64,000 nt of DNA. Source: Moringa oleifera (taxonomy: Eukaryota > Streptophyta > Magnoliopsida > Brassicales > Moringaceae). Numbering within the stretch: position 1 is the stretch's first letter; each line of letters starts with the position of its first letter. A program made the translations under genes and the position numbers. The stretch covers positions 8,266,501 to 8,330,500 of the forward strand of contig JAJFZO010000747.1 in assembly GCA_021397835.1 (NCBI GenBank). The letters run 5' to 3'. Shown here in pieces: positions 24,479 through 38,475 of the stretch. A model generated the notes under the pieces. That model was not told where the DNA came from and made no database searches. It saw only the letters and a program-made list of their open reading frames with translations.

Positions 24479-27400
24479 TACTTTGCTCTTTCACTCCTTG
24501 CTGATACAGCAATATATCCAAAAAATGAAAAGCCTTAATCTGTCTTGCGATCATAGGATGTAAGGAGAGTCAACAGTCAGATCTTGATCTAGAATTTGGT
24601 CATGTTAGCCATGAAGAGATAAGTTTAGAGTAGTGGATTAAGTAAACTTCTAAGTTACTTGAGTTCCTAAAAAGGTGTAGATTTGGACCAAGATGAAAAG
24701 ATTCATATAAATAGGTGATAAGAAGGGATAGTGCTTCGATCAGCATGGGATAAGAGAAAACCCAAAGTGGATAGTAAAGACTCCTTAAATTAAGCATAAA
24801 TAAGTACCTTGGAGGCTATAAGAAAGATCTAAGGACGATCTTGCATTGCTATCTCACTATATTTCGTCTAGCCTTGGGTCTTTTTCCCCTTCATAGATAA
24901 AACAATTGTTAGCTTGAAAGTTGCTTGATACTAAGTCTATCTTCATTTTGTCATCTCTCTAGAAAAGCCAAATACCTACTCCTTGTGCATCAATTTTAAT
25001 AACTTTAGATACTTATGAGCTTTATTGGAAATTTTGTTAGCAACAGTGCATCTTGTGTGAGTCTTAAGTAATACCAATATATTAAGATGACGAGATCGAA
25101 CCAAATCAGATAAATTCCTTCTAAACTTGGCTATGCCCCTCTCACTTTATTCTCAATTGACCTAGTAGGAAGTTTGAAAGATAAGAAATTCCTCTTATTT
25201 ATTGTTCATAGTGGATTGATATCCCGCTTTCTTCCTTTTACCAAAGCCCCTTCTTTCCAAATGGTTACAAGACTAGAACGAGTCCTATAACCGCGAAACT
25301 TCCCCTAGCATTGGTTTTGAGTTCGTTAGTTACTTGGTATGGACCAGACATCAGCGTTTTTGGACACTACCTATGAAAAATAAAGATCAAGTTAATATGC
25401 TCTTCATCAAGAAGTTTGCATGAGATTGTATAATCTAAGCTAGAAACATAAGATATTTGCTTTTTTCTTTTTGACTCTTTCAATCTACTTGTGTTAAGCA
25501 AAGCTAAAGTATGTAGTTTTCTTTTATCGAAGTTTAAAACAATTTCTCTCTTTCTTTAGTTAAACATGGGATGGCTTCCTTGTTAGAGTACGTAGTGGTT
25601 CAGATAAGGACACATCACTTCTTTTCCAACACCTTAGCCAAGCTAAAAGTTGAATGGACTTAATCTCCATGACTAAGAGGAGTGACATAACCTATGCTAT
25701 CATCGAGCATTCTTCGTTGTGGTATCTATCATTCAATAAAAGAGAAATAAGAATTAATATCTTTTTCAACTAAAGCTCAACACGTGTGCTTTGACTCGCT
25801 CTAGTAAACAAGGCACTAACCACCTTGCCCAACTCTTAAGGCAAGGCAAACCTTAAATGTCACACAAACTCATCAAACTTTTAACTCAATTTAGGCTTAC
25901 TTTTCACACCAGGTAAATTATTTTAACACATGAAAGACAAAGGACAAGATTCAGTGAATCGGTGATATCTACAACCTTATCCTTACAGGAAAGAAGACCA
26001 GCTCATCATGAGGAAAGAATTTTTTTGAAAGGTCAGTAACAATGCGATATTCCATGGATAAGTAAGAAACTAAAGCTTCTCTTTTTATTTATATTTATGA
26101 TGTGCCAGCTTGAATTCACTTTAGGAAAGTCTTTCTTTCTTTTAAAAGTAGGTCTCAGCTCCGTAGAATAAACAGGTCGTGGTAAGAAAAGTCTTACCCA
26201 AAAGAAGGGAAAGGTAAAAAAGCTAAGAAAATTTTGAGCTAAATTCTCATTCTAATGGAACTCTTTCAACCTAAAAGAGACTTAGTTGGTGCAAATTGAG
26301 TTGTCTTCATTGAAAGGTAAGATCTCAAAATCTTATTTAGGGCTCGAGCCTCTATCAAAGAGGTCTTGGAATTAACTCAAGCCATAGACTAGAAGTCTGG
26401 TCTTTGATAAGGCTTCTACTCTTGCTTTGCCTTAAAACAAAAGATTTAAGGATGCTTGGGTCCATGTATACTTTTACTATTTTTTTGCCTTTATTATCAA
26501 TTTCCAAGCCTAAGGTTAAGGAAAGGAAGTACATCTCGTGTGCGTGTATATATATAATGGCACTAAAGTCGGCTCAATTAGAGTTGATGTGTCTGATAGA
26601 GGAAAAACATAAGCCTTGTAAAATACATAAGAGATACCCGAAAAAGGACCTCCATTTGGATCCTTTTTAAGCCACTCATAGGACCACGTGAACATAGGCT
26701 TTTTGGTTTATCTTGACAATATAATAACTTATATCGAATATGGGTGGAAGGTGGGGAAGGATACAAAAGGCATCTTCCTCCAGCAAGGAAGATGATTTCT
26801 TAGTTTCCTTTTGAAGAGCAAATAACAAGTTGATGGGAGTACTTTGCAAGTGTACCAATATATTAGAGGAAGAAAGATATGAGTTAGGGCAAGGCATGAC
26901 ATACCTTCATGTAAGAAAAAGGCATGAGTGTACGGTCTAAGTCTTAGATGAGGACGATGATATTTACTAATCACCTGCCTTAGAAAGTGATTTTGTCCCA
27001 TAAGAAGTAGTAACCATAACATGTAACTACAAGATGAAGGAACCTAAGGAAGGCTTTTTCCTTTGTGATCCTTTCTAGACCTTGACTTTTCATATGAGTC
27101 TTAATCTCATATTTTGTATGTGAAAGCAAGCACAATTCTATTCATATAGCAAACACTTGCTAGTGAGTCTTGCATCTTCATAACTATTATATTTCCCTTG
27201 CATATAAGCGAATAACATGTGTTTATTAAAAAGTGCGAGGGGCCTAGCATGCCTCTGGGAACTTCTATAAGGTGTCCATTCTTGTTGCTAAGGTGGGTGA
27301 GCATTTGAGCATTTCTAAATCATTCCCTCATGAATAAGAAAGTTGGTCAATTAGTTGGAAAGAAAGATCTTTCCACAAAAAGGATTTAGTTCTCCCTCAA

Positions 27401-29229
27401 AGGCTTAAAACTCAAGTTTGAAATGAAGGTCCATCCAATATGTTTAGGCTACTCGGTGGGTTTTCCCCCTTTCGTCTGACAGAAGCCTTAAGTTAGGCTT
27501 AGATAAGCTCCTAACAAGTATATCTTACTCTAATTCCTATTTCTAATAAGAAAATGGACTAAACAAATGTAGTTAAAATAGGCTAGTCTCAAGAAAGAGA
27601 TTAAGAGTGATCATAGGAGGTGTTTAATCAAGTCTTATTACTTGTCTTTAATTCCTTCTTTTGACCTAGCCTTTGACTCTAGCTGGATTGAAAACTAACC
27701 CAACACGTAACCTATCTTTCAAAGAAACTAGCCTACCAACTAAACAAAGGCAACTTAATTATCCGCAAAGGAATCTGCTAAATGACTACAAACTACAACT
27801 TCAACCAGATATACTTGCTCTAAAAAACTCCTACTGTATAAGAAATGAATTCCTCTCTCAATAGGTCAAGTCATTTAATTCCATAGATTACGATTGGTCA
27901 TTTACTGGGCTGACATCAAGAATTTAACTAGCTACGAAACAAAAAGAAAAAGTAAAATGTGAAACTAGCCTTAGCACTGCAATTGAAGCTCCTAGGGGTG
28001 ATATATCATCTCTTGTCGACACTAGGTCTTTTCTCATTAGTAAGCATAAGGATTTATACAAAATAGCTTTAGCTTCTTAGCCTAACAGATAGTTTGCTCA
28101 GTATTCCAAGTATTCTTATTAAAAGTCTATTAGCCTTGTTTTTACTAGTATCCATCTTAGACACTATATTATATCTTCGTTATTATTACTAAACTTACTT
28201 TATATTGCTACGCTTGGATCTAAGGAATCATTAGAGCAAAAATCAATAAATATGTAAACTCATAAACTGGCTTGCCTAAAGAAAAAGAGAATTAAAATCC
28301 TACACTTAGAAATGGAATCAATATAAAGGTCTTGGTTGTAGGAATGTAGGCATAGGAGAAAACAGATTCTGAGTCTTTCTATTGACTTTGGTAAAGACTT
28401 GACTTCAACTTTAAATATTTAGTTTTTACTTAAGCAATTACCAAAAGCAAAGAATCTTATCTTGTGCTCCAAAAATGGAAAGTTCAAAAGGAAAGTAAGT
28501 AGTTTAGTTTACTAAGTGCATCGCCTGCCCTAGATTGATTGTTTACATCGAATAATTGGATAGCCTAACTCTAACATAGAAGGTGCATCATCAAATAAGA
28601 TGTATCAATCATGAAAGTATCAACCATTCGAAAAACCTCTTTTAATGCATCCTTTGGACATCGGGGACTTTTTCATAAAACTTTTTTTCGTCTTGATACT
28701 ACTTATGTAGTCCATATTGTTAACCTCTTTCTTGAATTATTGAATCCCTCTTCATCATTCCTCCAAATTCAAATAGGTGAATTAATGGGCTCATTTCCTT
28801 TTTCTTTCTTATTAACTAGGAAAAGTGGCTCTGTTCCCTTTTACTTTGATTCGATAGTTGGAACCTTTGTCTATTGGTTATGCCTAGGGCACGCTTCTTA
28901 GGAGACCATGAGAACAAGTCCTTATATTACAATCAAGTAATCCAACAGTTCTTTTCCCTTTTTTTTTCCCCCTCTATAGTGTGGTGCTTTTTCCTTAAAG
29001 CTAGAACAAGGGCTGCCCATCCGAATTGACTAAGTGTTTGGCCTGAGAGAGTTATCAGTATGGCATTCAGTAAGCTAAGTTCAGTGATCATAACAATATC
29101 ATAAGATAAGAAAGTCATCGATTTACAAGGACGAATGATGATCCTATCTTAAAGGAGAAAAAGGAGTAGGAGGAGTTAGTCTTCTTTGAAGATCGAGGAA
29201 TACATCAAACCATTATGCCATTTGGCAAA
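24479..29229. other. Unassigned sequence
   Basis: No gene, RNA or element recognised in 4.7 kb. Frames at 26,729-27,022 and 28,611-28,901 (96 codons) are the longest and match no family I know. Upstream of nad3 the sequence differs completely from that upstream of the other nad3 copy at 53,595, consistent with a separate mitochondrial rearrangement. Confidence 0.4.
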
Positions 29230-30817
29230 AGTCTTTTATATATCGAATAAGTGAAGAAGAAAGATCTTCAAAGATTCTTATCTTATTCCCTTCAATTGGC
29301 TCGATCAACAAGAGAGAATTAATGACTCTTTCAACCTAATAAATAAAGTTGAACACACTTAATCATCTACTTTACTTATCTTTTCCTTTTGACGACTTTG
29401 ATGGATCACAGGAAAGCATCCAGATGTGAACTTCATTATTCGGGTCTTAGTTCTAGAATTTAACACCAACCTGTGAAAACATTAGATCATGCCTTTACAT
29501 TGAAAAAGATGGAGATGGAATCCCATGCATGGTGAAAGCAAACCAAGTAATTGAATCCAAGAGGCACACCATTTCGTTAAAGTGGAAGTCAAGCCTATCA
29601 AGGGATCATAATAGCAATTAAATGACGTCTTGAAATGAGAAGAAATGAAAAGAGCACAAAAGTTGATAAAAGAAAGAAGGAATTGAAGCGCCAAGGATTA
29701 GCTTTGAAAAAATATCTACCATGAAACATCAACGAAAAGGCGAGATTTTGGCTAGTTTATACACATTAAACTAGTCGAGCAGGCCTCTTACTACATCTAT
29801 TGCACCGATGAAGATCCATCCATGCCAGTGAAATGGTTTGGTTGACAATGTAGCTATACCTCAATATGAGGGATGACATAATAGGTTAGAATCCTAGATT
29901 CTCTAAAAGCAAAGCTTAGTAAAAGAATCAAATAACCTATTGCTGGGAAGCTCGATCAATACTAAAGCGTGTGAAAATCATGAATTTAAGATAGAATTGG
30001 GTCACTCACACTGAAATGTTTGCAAAGTAATAATCACTTAGAGCTCTGGGCCTTTTAAACTAAAAAGAAGTATAAGTGGGATAGACTAGCTAATAGTCCA
30101 ATTCTCGTTGGTTGAGAAAGAAGTAATTACACAAGGAGTTCCATAGCTGAGGATCCATAGCACCTGAAGATAGGGAAGATGACTACAAGCGATTAGGACC
30201 TAGCCTAATAGTTAAGGAAGCATAAGTAGTCAAAGCATTTGGGTAGCTCGAAGAAAGCGCCAAACAATACCATGAGCAATGGCTTCGAAAGCATGCCTAT
30301 TAAAGGACAAGGGGCTTATACTTATCATAGAGGTTAAGTGGTAGGTCTAGGGTTCAAACCCTATAAGAGGACTACCACTTTATTAACCTGGGCAAATAAA
30401 AAGCCCATGGCTTTGGGAATTAAATTCATATCCGAAATAAAGGTGAGACTTTAAAAGTCATACTTTGACATGAAAGAACCGAGACAACCTTCACTTCAGG
30501 CAACTAATATAGATAGGTGGCCAAGCACTGCTTTCATTTAAGCTATGCAGGTAAAGATCGAGAAAGGACTATATCATCAATAGCCACATTAGTTAGACAC
30601 CAGTGGGGAACTAAAAAAAGAGACTGCTTTTTAGCTACAACTGACCACCTCTTAAACCTAAAGAAAAAAAGGTAACATTGGATGCTTTGCAAAGACCCCT
30701 TTAAGAGAAGAAGGCGGCTCAGGTAATGTGGCTTAGAAGTTGGACACCTAAGAGAATATGGAAAAAGACGAGTTCCAAAGATCAAAAATGAGCGGAGTAA
30801 TAAATTGTTATTAGTCC
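29230..30817. repeat. Duplicated block A, copy 2
   Basis: Partner of 190-1,776. It ends at the left terminus of the CACTA remnant. The last host bases, TTA at 30,818-30,820, are the probable left target-site bases. The equivalent unoccupied site in copy 1 is near 1,774-1,776, where similarity also ends. Confidence 0.85.
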
Positions 30818-30859
30818 TTACACCATAAAAAACTTTTCATGATGATCAAGAAACTATCA

Positions 30860-31110
30860 TTATCAGTGATGACATAGAAACTTTATGACGGTTTAAAAGA
30901 CCGTCATAAATTCTTGACGATTTTTAACCATCATTAAAAAGTTAAAGCACAGACCGTCATAACAAACTTTAACAGTCCATAATAGACCATAATAAAATAT
31001 ATTTATAATATCATGATGGTCTTTGTGATCGTCATTAAAAACATTCATTTATTAATGACAGTCTTTGTGACTAAACGAATATGCACTTTTCATGACAGTT
31101 TTTATGACCA
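30860..31110. repeat. Subterminal repeats of the large CACTA remnant
   Basis: Repeated ACCGTCATAA and its complement, plus degraded forms such as GACCATCAT and ATGACGGT, lie in facing pairs within 290 bases of the terminus. The motif differs from the AATGACAGTT type at 2,520 and 59,500, so this is a different CACTA family. Confidence 0.8.
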
Positions 31111-33459
31111 TCATAAAAAAATATTTATGTTTTATTATATATTTTTATTAATTGATCATAAATTTTTTTATAATTTTAGTTAATTAATTAATATTTTTCA
31201 TTGGTTTTTGCAATTATAGTCAAACAGTACAAAAATATCAAACAAAAAAATTACATATATTTATAACTACAACTATTATCATTTTACAAAATATAATAAT
31301 ATTAAGTATCAAAAATAAAGATAATATTAACAAATTAAATTACACAATATGTCATCTTCACTACTCTGTTCTACCATTACATCAAAAAATACCCAGTGAA
31401 TTAGATGTGTCACTTCTGTAATAGTTATAAAAAAGATACATTATTCTATCAGCTCTATTTAACATATAATTAATTTATATATCAAAATAAATAAGCAATT
31501 GTAATAAAGCTTGAAAAGCAAACATAATAAAATGTTAGGAATGCATCTAGATGTCAAAAATATAACTTCTTGCAACTCATAAGGTATATATTAATCATAA
31601 TACACAATTTTCTATTCTAATTCCTTACATCTAGATATCAAAAGTGTAACTTTTTGTAATGCAACAGTAAATGCGAAAATTAACTGACCATGAACATATT
31701 TATTTCATATGCATGCTTGAATACTTTTACTTGTTCTTTGCTTTACCAACTTCTTAAAGATGATCTTTACAAAATTGTCAATAGAATTGACAAAGAACTT
31801 AACAGAATTAGTAGATGACTCAATGAATAGAATGAGCAGAGTGCTCAATGAATAGAATTAGTCTATCATATTTGAATTTAACCAAGCCAAATAATATACA
31901 ATTAAAACACAACCATGAATGAGCCAACAAGGATTACATACCTGGCTATGATAGTAACTGTTGTACATGTATAGCCCATTCACCAGGTACTTCATCAATT
32001 TCTTCATTATTATATGTATCCTTACCATTGAACTTTAAGATTAAAACACAAAAGAAGACAACATAATCTATTTGATATTATTTATAGATATAAAATATTT
32101 AATATGTAAATAAAATAAATAATATGACTTTCTCACAAAGAATTTTTGGATCTTCAATTATTTTCTTCATAAGTCGAAATACAAGATAGCCACATTCTAT
32201 ACCACCTCTTTGAATCAGTGCCTATACATGTAGAAATATAATCATTAACCATATTATTTTCAATATTATTAATAATGAAAAAACAAAATGAACTCACTTT
32301 AATTCGTTGCCATATAATATTTGATCTCACACGAAATATTTGAAAACCCCTGTATCATTAACCAATAAACATTTAAAAACATATAGTTTTTAGAATTAAT
32401 AATGAAACCAATAAACAAAAGATATAAAGTAAAACTTGTACTCACATGGTCAAAATTTTTTTAAGATTAGGTCTTACTTCATGACCCAAAGAATCCAAAT
32501 GATACACTATTCGTGATGCCATATCAATAACCACTAATTCCCAATGAAATCTATTCGTAATAAGAAAAACAAAAGATGATATATAGCCAAATGAGATATG
32601 TTTTGGTAAAGCAATTAAGATAGAAGTCTCTTACTTTAGATTATAAAGCATGAAAAGAATTTGGTTTGAATGTGCTTTTTCTAACCATTCAACAATATGT
32701 CATGCTCTATCTTTTAACTTATTTTCATTGTTTAGACCACCAGAGAATGGCACAATCACAGGATTGATGAAGAAAAATTGTTTTAACATTTTCGTATCCT
32801 TCAAATTAGCATGTAGATATATGAAAGTAAACAAATTGAAAGTTAAATCATATAAACATAAATATTAAAATAAACTAATATTGAAATTTTATCGCACCTG
32901 ATATACAAACAAATGCTAGTTCCTCTTAATTTTTTTTATCAATAATGATAGAGTAATCTTTTGAGCTAAAATAACAATAAAATGGACAGCAAAAAAACGT
33001 CATCATCAAATCTTAACACAAAAAGAAACAAAGATAATATACCACAACTAAAATTGTCTCATACCTCCTTAATAATATGAGTAGAGACTTAAACCAAGTC
33101 TTTAGGTCAACTTACATGATGACCCAATGCATCTTTAACAAATATAAGATATTTGACTGAATATTTGATCAACAAAAACCACAAAATTGGCACAAGAACC
33201 ATCAATAATAGTGCCTATTGCAACAACATTTTCTAGTGTATCCACTGCTAATTTACATACAACACCTTATTCATAAAAAAATAACATTATAATTATAATT
33301 AATAGTAAAAACAATGTCTACAACATTAAATAAATAAGTAAATAACTTCATCTTCAAATCTTCGTAAGAAACATCACAAGAATCCTTCATAGGCATTAGT
33401 GAATCAAATTTTTATATCTTATTGGAGCTATGACCTTCAACTTATACAACACATGAATA
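31111..33459. other. AT-rich non-coding part of the CACTA remnant
   Basis: No clear coding motif in this 2.3 kb; probably introns, 3' untranslated or TNP1-like sequence too decayed to recognise. A frame at 32,650-32,868 matches nothing I know. Confidence 0.4.
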
Positions 33460-34960
33460 TGTATCTGTGCTTCCTTGTGTCAATAACAACAATTTTCACT
33501 CTACCTCAACCAAGCGAGCTTCTAGATATGTTACCTTATTAGCAGTAGAAAAAAAGACCGAAGGAGTAATAAACTTTCCAACTCCTCTGACTCGACTCTT
33601 ATGCTCATTAGTACCAAGAGCTTTGCTTAAAATGTCATCATTTCCTAAGAATGTAATGGTACCAGCTTTTGATTGCTCCATTAACTCATCCTATAATAAT
33701 CCATGCCGAATTAAGTATAAATTACATAGAAATTAATTTTCTAGTTTTATAAGCTATTATTCATGACTTGCATGCAATAAACATAAAATATTGCAACTTA
33801 GCTTTAAGTGTGTCAAGAAAACAAACAGGGAAGAAAGAAAAAGAATACTTTCTATCTGGGTGTCTTTATTCATAAGCCAAGAAAAAGTGGCATTCTAGTT
33901 GGTTAGACTATACTACCTTACTGCTTGAATAATATTCCCTTACTGCCTCATTATCTTCAAACTTTAGCAAACAATCTTATAAAGATAATATTTCTACCGT
34001 TTATGTAGGATTCATTAAAAAAAAAACTTACAATATTTTTCAATGATAGGCATCGTTTCTGGTGCATAATGTCCTTCTTTATCTTGTCGTGGTAGCTTCC
34101 ATAATTCACTATGATTAATTTCCTCTTCTACCTTGAGTTTCACTTTCTGTAAAGATGGAGTAACAAATTAAAAATTAGAAAGAATGTATCTTAAAATCAT
34201 CACAAAGAATGTGAAAGTGAGAAAGTTACCAAATTGGGCTCTAAGGTTGCATATTTACCTTAACTCAATCGATGAGGATATTTACTATGTTTTGGTCCTT
34301 TTTTTTTTTTTGTTCCTTGCTCAATCTCTACAATATTTTATTGCAGTTAATGGAGAAACATGAAATATTTATTGTTTAAAAAACATATTGCAACATAAAA
34401 TGTACCTTAAAATCCTTTGAAAGTTGTGATTTAACGAACTTCTCCCAATCATTTTGTGAAATAAAACTGTAAATTGAAGGTAGTCTCGTTATAGCATCAA
34501 TATTGTCGGTGAAAGGCATTATATATTTTATTGTCAGGATATTTTTGAATGTTCAAAATTTGTTGCCAATTAATTTTAAGACAGACTTTTTCATGCGATG
34601 ATCAATATCAAATGCATCCTATAAATGAAATTTGATAAGTTACTATACTAATAAAAATATAATTAAATATTTAGGGTAAAATTGTTAAACCTAAACATAT
34701 TCCCACATTTTTTCTTTCAAATGATTAGAACCTTTCTCTAGCCACTATTAGTTATAGGTACCATGGTACGTGCAAGAACTCAAAGAGTAGACATAAGGGA
34801 TTTAGCTTTAGCACCATATGGTAAACCTTTTGGATTAAACTGTACCACCTTCTTTGTCCCCAAATTTTTTTGGTTCAATAAGTTTGTTGGTCCTCTAGAT
34901 TTGTTAAGTGAATTTGACAGCTTCTTTGTCATATCTACAATCCTACAAACATAAAATATA
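33460..34960 (-). pseudogene. Transposase_24-like region of the CACTA remnant
   Basis: Near 34,760-34,900 the minus strand reads a piece with SRGPTNLL, then VVQFNPKGLPYG and VLARTMVPI. This is close to the KTRGPT...EFN..GQP.G...F...LG..AR motif that begins the plant transposase Ptta/En/Spm domain (PF03004). Further fragments, including the reverse of 33,496-33,681, lie downstream but do not join without frame changes. In autonomous elements this region belongs to the TNP1/TnpA-type DNA-binding protein. Confidence 0.7.
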
Positions 34961-35229
34961 ATCCAAATAAATAGTTAGAGCATAATTCATTATGTGATAC
35001 TAGTTTTTGCAATAAATAATTTTGTCATAAAAAAAACAATCAAATCTTTTGCCTTGAGTTAAAAAGTTTATTTGTAAGCTTCATCAATCCAAGTTCCATC
35101 ATAATCAGGTCATATATAGTTAACATCATCCTTATTGATTTCATTATTTGTACCGACTTCAAGTATGCCATCAATAATGGAATCATATTCTTCTATGTTG
35201 TTCACATCGTTATTTCTCTCATTATGTTT

Positions 35230-35900
35230 ATAGTCTTTTTGTGGAGTAGAGCAAACAATGGACCATTTTAGATCCAGTTGGTCCGGAATGTAAAAGACCT
35301 ATTTAGCTTGAGAAGCTAAAATGAAACAATCAGATTTATGGCCATGTCGTTTAAAATCAATTAATATGTGACCAACATCATCTAATTTAATCCCACCATT
35401 ATTTTCAACTCAATCACATTTGAACAATGTTGTTTTAAACATGTGGTAATCGAGCTCCCATATTTCCTTGATAACACCATGAAATGATAGTTGTCCAATT
35501 ACTGGATTCTTGTCCTTAGCACTTGAAATTTGCATTATTGTTGCAACTACAGTGACTCCACTATTTTGTGTGACTCAACTATAATTATATTCCCATGTAT
35601 GGAAGCGATAACAATTCACATCATATCTAGGATATTTTATAACTTCAAGACGAGGTCCATATGCTACCTATTTCACTAAAAAGGAAGGTTGATTTTGCCT
35701 TTGTATTTCTGATGCAACTTATTGACAAAAATTTCATCGAATAGATTTTAGTGTTAAATAAATAGAAGACATATGGTCATGTTAAAGAAACTGGTATGTA
35801 CCTTTTCTCGACACCAAGAAATAAAGGTCCGAGTATGCTCATCTTGTAACCATTTTGATTGTTTTGATTGATGGGGATACTGTAATTTCACATACTTGAT
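35230..35900 (-). pseudogene. DUF4216 region of the CACTA remnant
   Basis: The minus strand contains NCYRFHT, then SGVTVVA, WELDY, FKCDW-like and VFYIPDQLDPKWSIV. These are the characteristic blocks of DUF4216, normally downstream of TNP2 in plant CACTA elements. Stops replace some tryptophan and glutamine codons (for example at the expected CDW and near the end of the AxQAxxVFY block). The biochemical role of the domain is unknown. Confidence 0.88.
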
Positions 35901-36114
35901 ATGCTCACTATTAATGAAATAAAGTTAAGCTCATCTAATGAATGCACATATGTATGAAGTATATCTTTTATAATCAAAATACACATAGATTAGGAAGAGA
36001 CATACTCAACATATGGTTGGACATCAAGTGCCTTCAGTAATACATAAAGATGTGCTTGCTCTAATTCTTGTCAATCAACAGCAACAATGTGACACCAGGT
36101 AAGGGCTTTCCAAC

Positions 36115-36750
36115 TTAGATGTCATCTTCTTTTCTACATGGAATACCAATTTGATCCATGTTGGAGTAATAACCTTCATAAAATTCAAGTGCTTTTACAA
36201 TGTAGCATTCAGCAATACATCCTTTAGGACGATTACGGTTACGAACATATCCTTTCAAAGTTTTCATGAACCGTTTAAATGGATATAGCCATCTAAGGTA
36301 TACCGGTCCACATAATCTCACTTCTCTAACAAGGTGCACTATTAAATGCACCATTATATCAAAAAAAAGAAGGTGGAAAGTATTTTTCAAATAAGCAAAG
36401 GGTTACCACCAAACCTTGCTGTAATTTACCTAGTTTTGAAACATCCACAACCTTACTATATAAAGTATTAAAGAAGAAGCAAAATCTCATGATTGCATAT
36501 CTAACTTGTTTTCGCAAAACTGAATGAATTGTCAATGGTAGAAGTTGTTGCATAAGAGCATGATAATCGTGAGACTTAAGACCTTGAATTTTCATATCTG
36601 TCATTGACACAAGATTTCTGAAATTTGAAGAATACCTATTTGAAACTTTTATGTTTAATAATGTCTCACAAAACATCCTTCTCTCTGATTTGCTTAGAGT
36701 GTAACAAGCAACTGTTAAATAAGTACAGCCATTTACAACCTTGGGAGCTA
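36115..36750 (-). pseudogene. DUF4218 region of the CACTA transposase
   Basis: Two overlapping minus-strand frames, 36,359-36,676 and 36,115-36,390, give the whole DUF4218 block. The first reads GLKSHDYHALMQQLLP, then CFFFNTLYSKVVDV and KYFPPSFF; the second reads FFDIMVHLIVHLVREV, CGPVYLRW, and GYVRNRNRPKGCIAE. A single frameshift near 36,375 separates them. This region follows the TNP2 catalytic domain in the same protein in intact relatives, so it is one broken gene and not two. Confidence 0.93.
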
Positions 36751-38210
36751 ACTATTTTCTTAAGCTAATTTTTGCAAGGTCTAGTCGAGTGTTGGTCCCA
36801 TCTTTAGATTTTCCAGGAATATTAAGTAAAGTTCCATAGATGCTTTCGCAACATTTTTTTCAATATGCATTACATCCAAAATGTGCCAACCATGTAAATG
36901 TTTCCAATATTCATGATTGAAAAAGCATGATTTCATCTTAAAGCATGTTTGAATATTGTCATTCAATCTTTTGCCTCATGTCATTTTCCTCTTAGCAACT
37001 ATTTTTTTACCCCATACATCAATAATAGAGCTTACTTTCTATAGTATTTCTTCTCCACTTAGTGCACAAGGAGGTGAACCGGTTTCATGTTCTCTATTGA
37101 ATGCTTTCTTTCGCTTTCTAAATGGGTGATTTTTTTGGAAGGAATCGTCTATGACCCATATATACCTTCTTCTTACCATGTTGTAATCTACAAGTATTCA
37201 TGCTTTCAATGCATATTGGACAAGCACAATATCTCTTAACTGAACAATTAGAAAGATTTCCATAAGTAGAAAAATCATTAATTGTCCATAATAAAATAGC
37301 TCGTAATGTAAACAACTTTTTTCGATAAGAATCATAGATTCCTACACCAACCTCCCATAGAAGCTTCAAATCATCAATCAATGGAGCAAGATATACATCA
37401 ATATCATTACCTGGTTGATAAGGTTCATGATATAAGCAAGGATAACATCATGAATTTTCATTTCATACATAACCAAGGTGGTAGATTATATGTTATCATT
37501 ACCACTAGCCAACAACTATATGCATTGCTAAGAGAATTATGTGGATTTATTCCATCAGTAGAAATAGCCAATCGAAGATTTTTGTGTTTGAATGCAAAAC
37601 TTGGCCGCTTAAAGTCTATTAACGTCCAAGTAGGTGAATTGGCACGATGTCTTAGTTTCCCTTCTACTTCCCTTTTGTTAGCATGCCAAGTTAAATGTTG
37701 TGCAATTTGTGGTGACTAAAACATTCGTTTGAACTGTGGAATAAGAGGAAAGTACCACAATACTTTAACAGGATTCCCTTTCATTTGGTTTTTCACCTTA
37801 CCATTTTCTTTGCATCTCGATAGTCCACAAGTAGGACAAAATGATAAATCCTTATACTCTTTTTTATGGAGTATACAATTGTTTGGGCAAGCATGTATTT
37901 TCTCATAATGTCAACCCAATGCATTCATAGTTTTTTTTGCTTCATACATCGATGTAGGGATTTCATTTCTAGTAGGAAACATATTAGATGAATAACTTAA
38001 CAAATCAGAAAAGCTTTTATTTGACCACTCATACTTTCCTTTTATATTACATAATCTCATCAAAAGTAGACAATTTAGTATATTTCGTATTACCAGGATA
38101 TAAAGGCTTTTCTACATCTTCTAGTATGTTTTGAAATAATTTGGGATCATCTCAACAATATTCGAATGCATCATTAACCACGTATATTATATTGTCGATA
38201 TGATCATCCT
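36751..38210 (-). pseudogene. TNP2 transposase catalytic region of the CACTA remnant
   Basis: Minus-strand pieces follow the Transposase_21 (TNP2) family in order. The linker DVEKPLYPG..KYTKL is near 38,100. Cysteine-containing pieces with CPNNCILYKKEY-like and SPKSTY-like spacing run from 37,900 to 37,700. The run LWEVGVGIYDSYRKKLFTLRA, then LLWTINDF.TYGNLS and MGHRRFLP, is in 37,118-37,381, and YWKHL..WHILDVMHIEKNV in 36,781-36,966. Several frameshifts and stops lie between. TNP2 proteins bind the CACTA termini and cut the element out as a DDE-type transposase. This copy cannot make a complete protein. Confidence 0.93.
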
Positions 38211-38475
38211 TCTATGATTCATCAAACACTGATTTCTTATTTGTGTAAGATCTAGAAGAATACTCTTCTTCATGCCAAATCCATCTCTTACACCTCTGAT
38301 CATTCCCTTTACTAAACAAATGATACTTTGCTTTTTCAACACTTAATAATGTCAAATTAGCACATGATTCACAAGGACATCTAATGAGTGTAAGATCTTC
38401 ACAATGAGAAATGGTAAAACCAAGAAACTCATCCACACCATCAGATAACTCCTTGGATAATCTATTCAAGTGCAT
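38211..38475 (-). pseudogene. Transposase-associated domain of the CACTA remnant
   Basis: The frame from 38,475 gives LSKELSDGVDEFL, then IRCPCESCAN and KYHLFSKG, with RWIWHEEE at the end. This matches the Transpos_assoc domain found at the N terminus of TNP2 proteins, whose cysteines probably form a zinc site. The usual MDRSW start is degraded to MHLN. It marks the 5' end of the transposase gene; TNP2 continues at lower coordinates. Confidence 0.92.

Noticed and set aside
37381..37719. A 112-codon plus-strand frame
   Set aside because: It is the antisense of the TNP2 catalytic region of the CACTA remnant.
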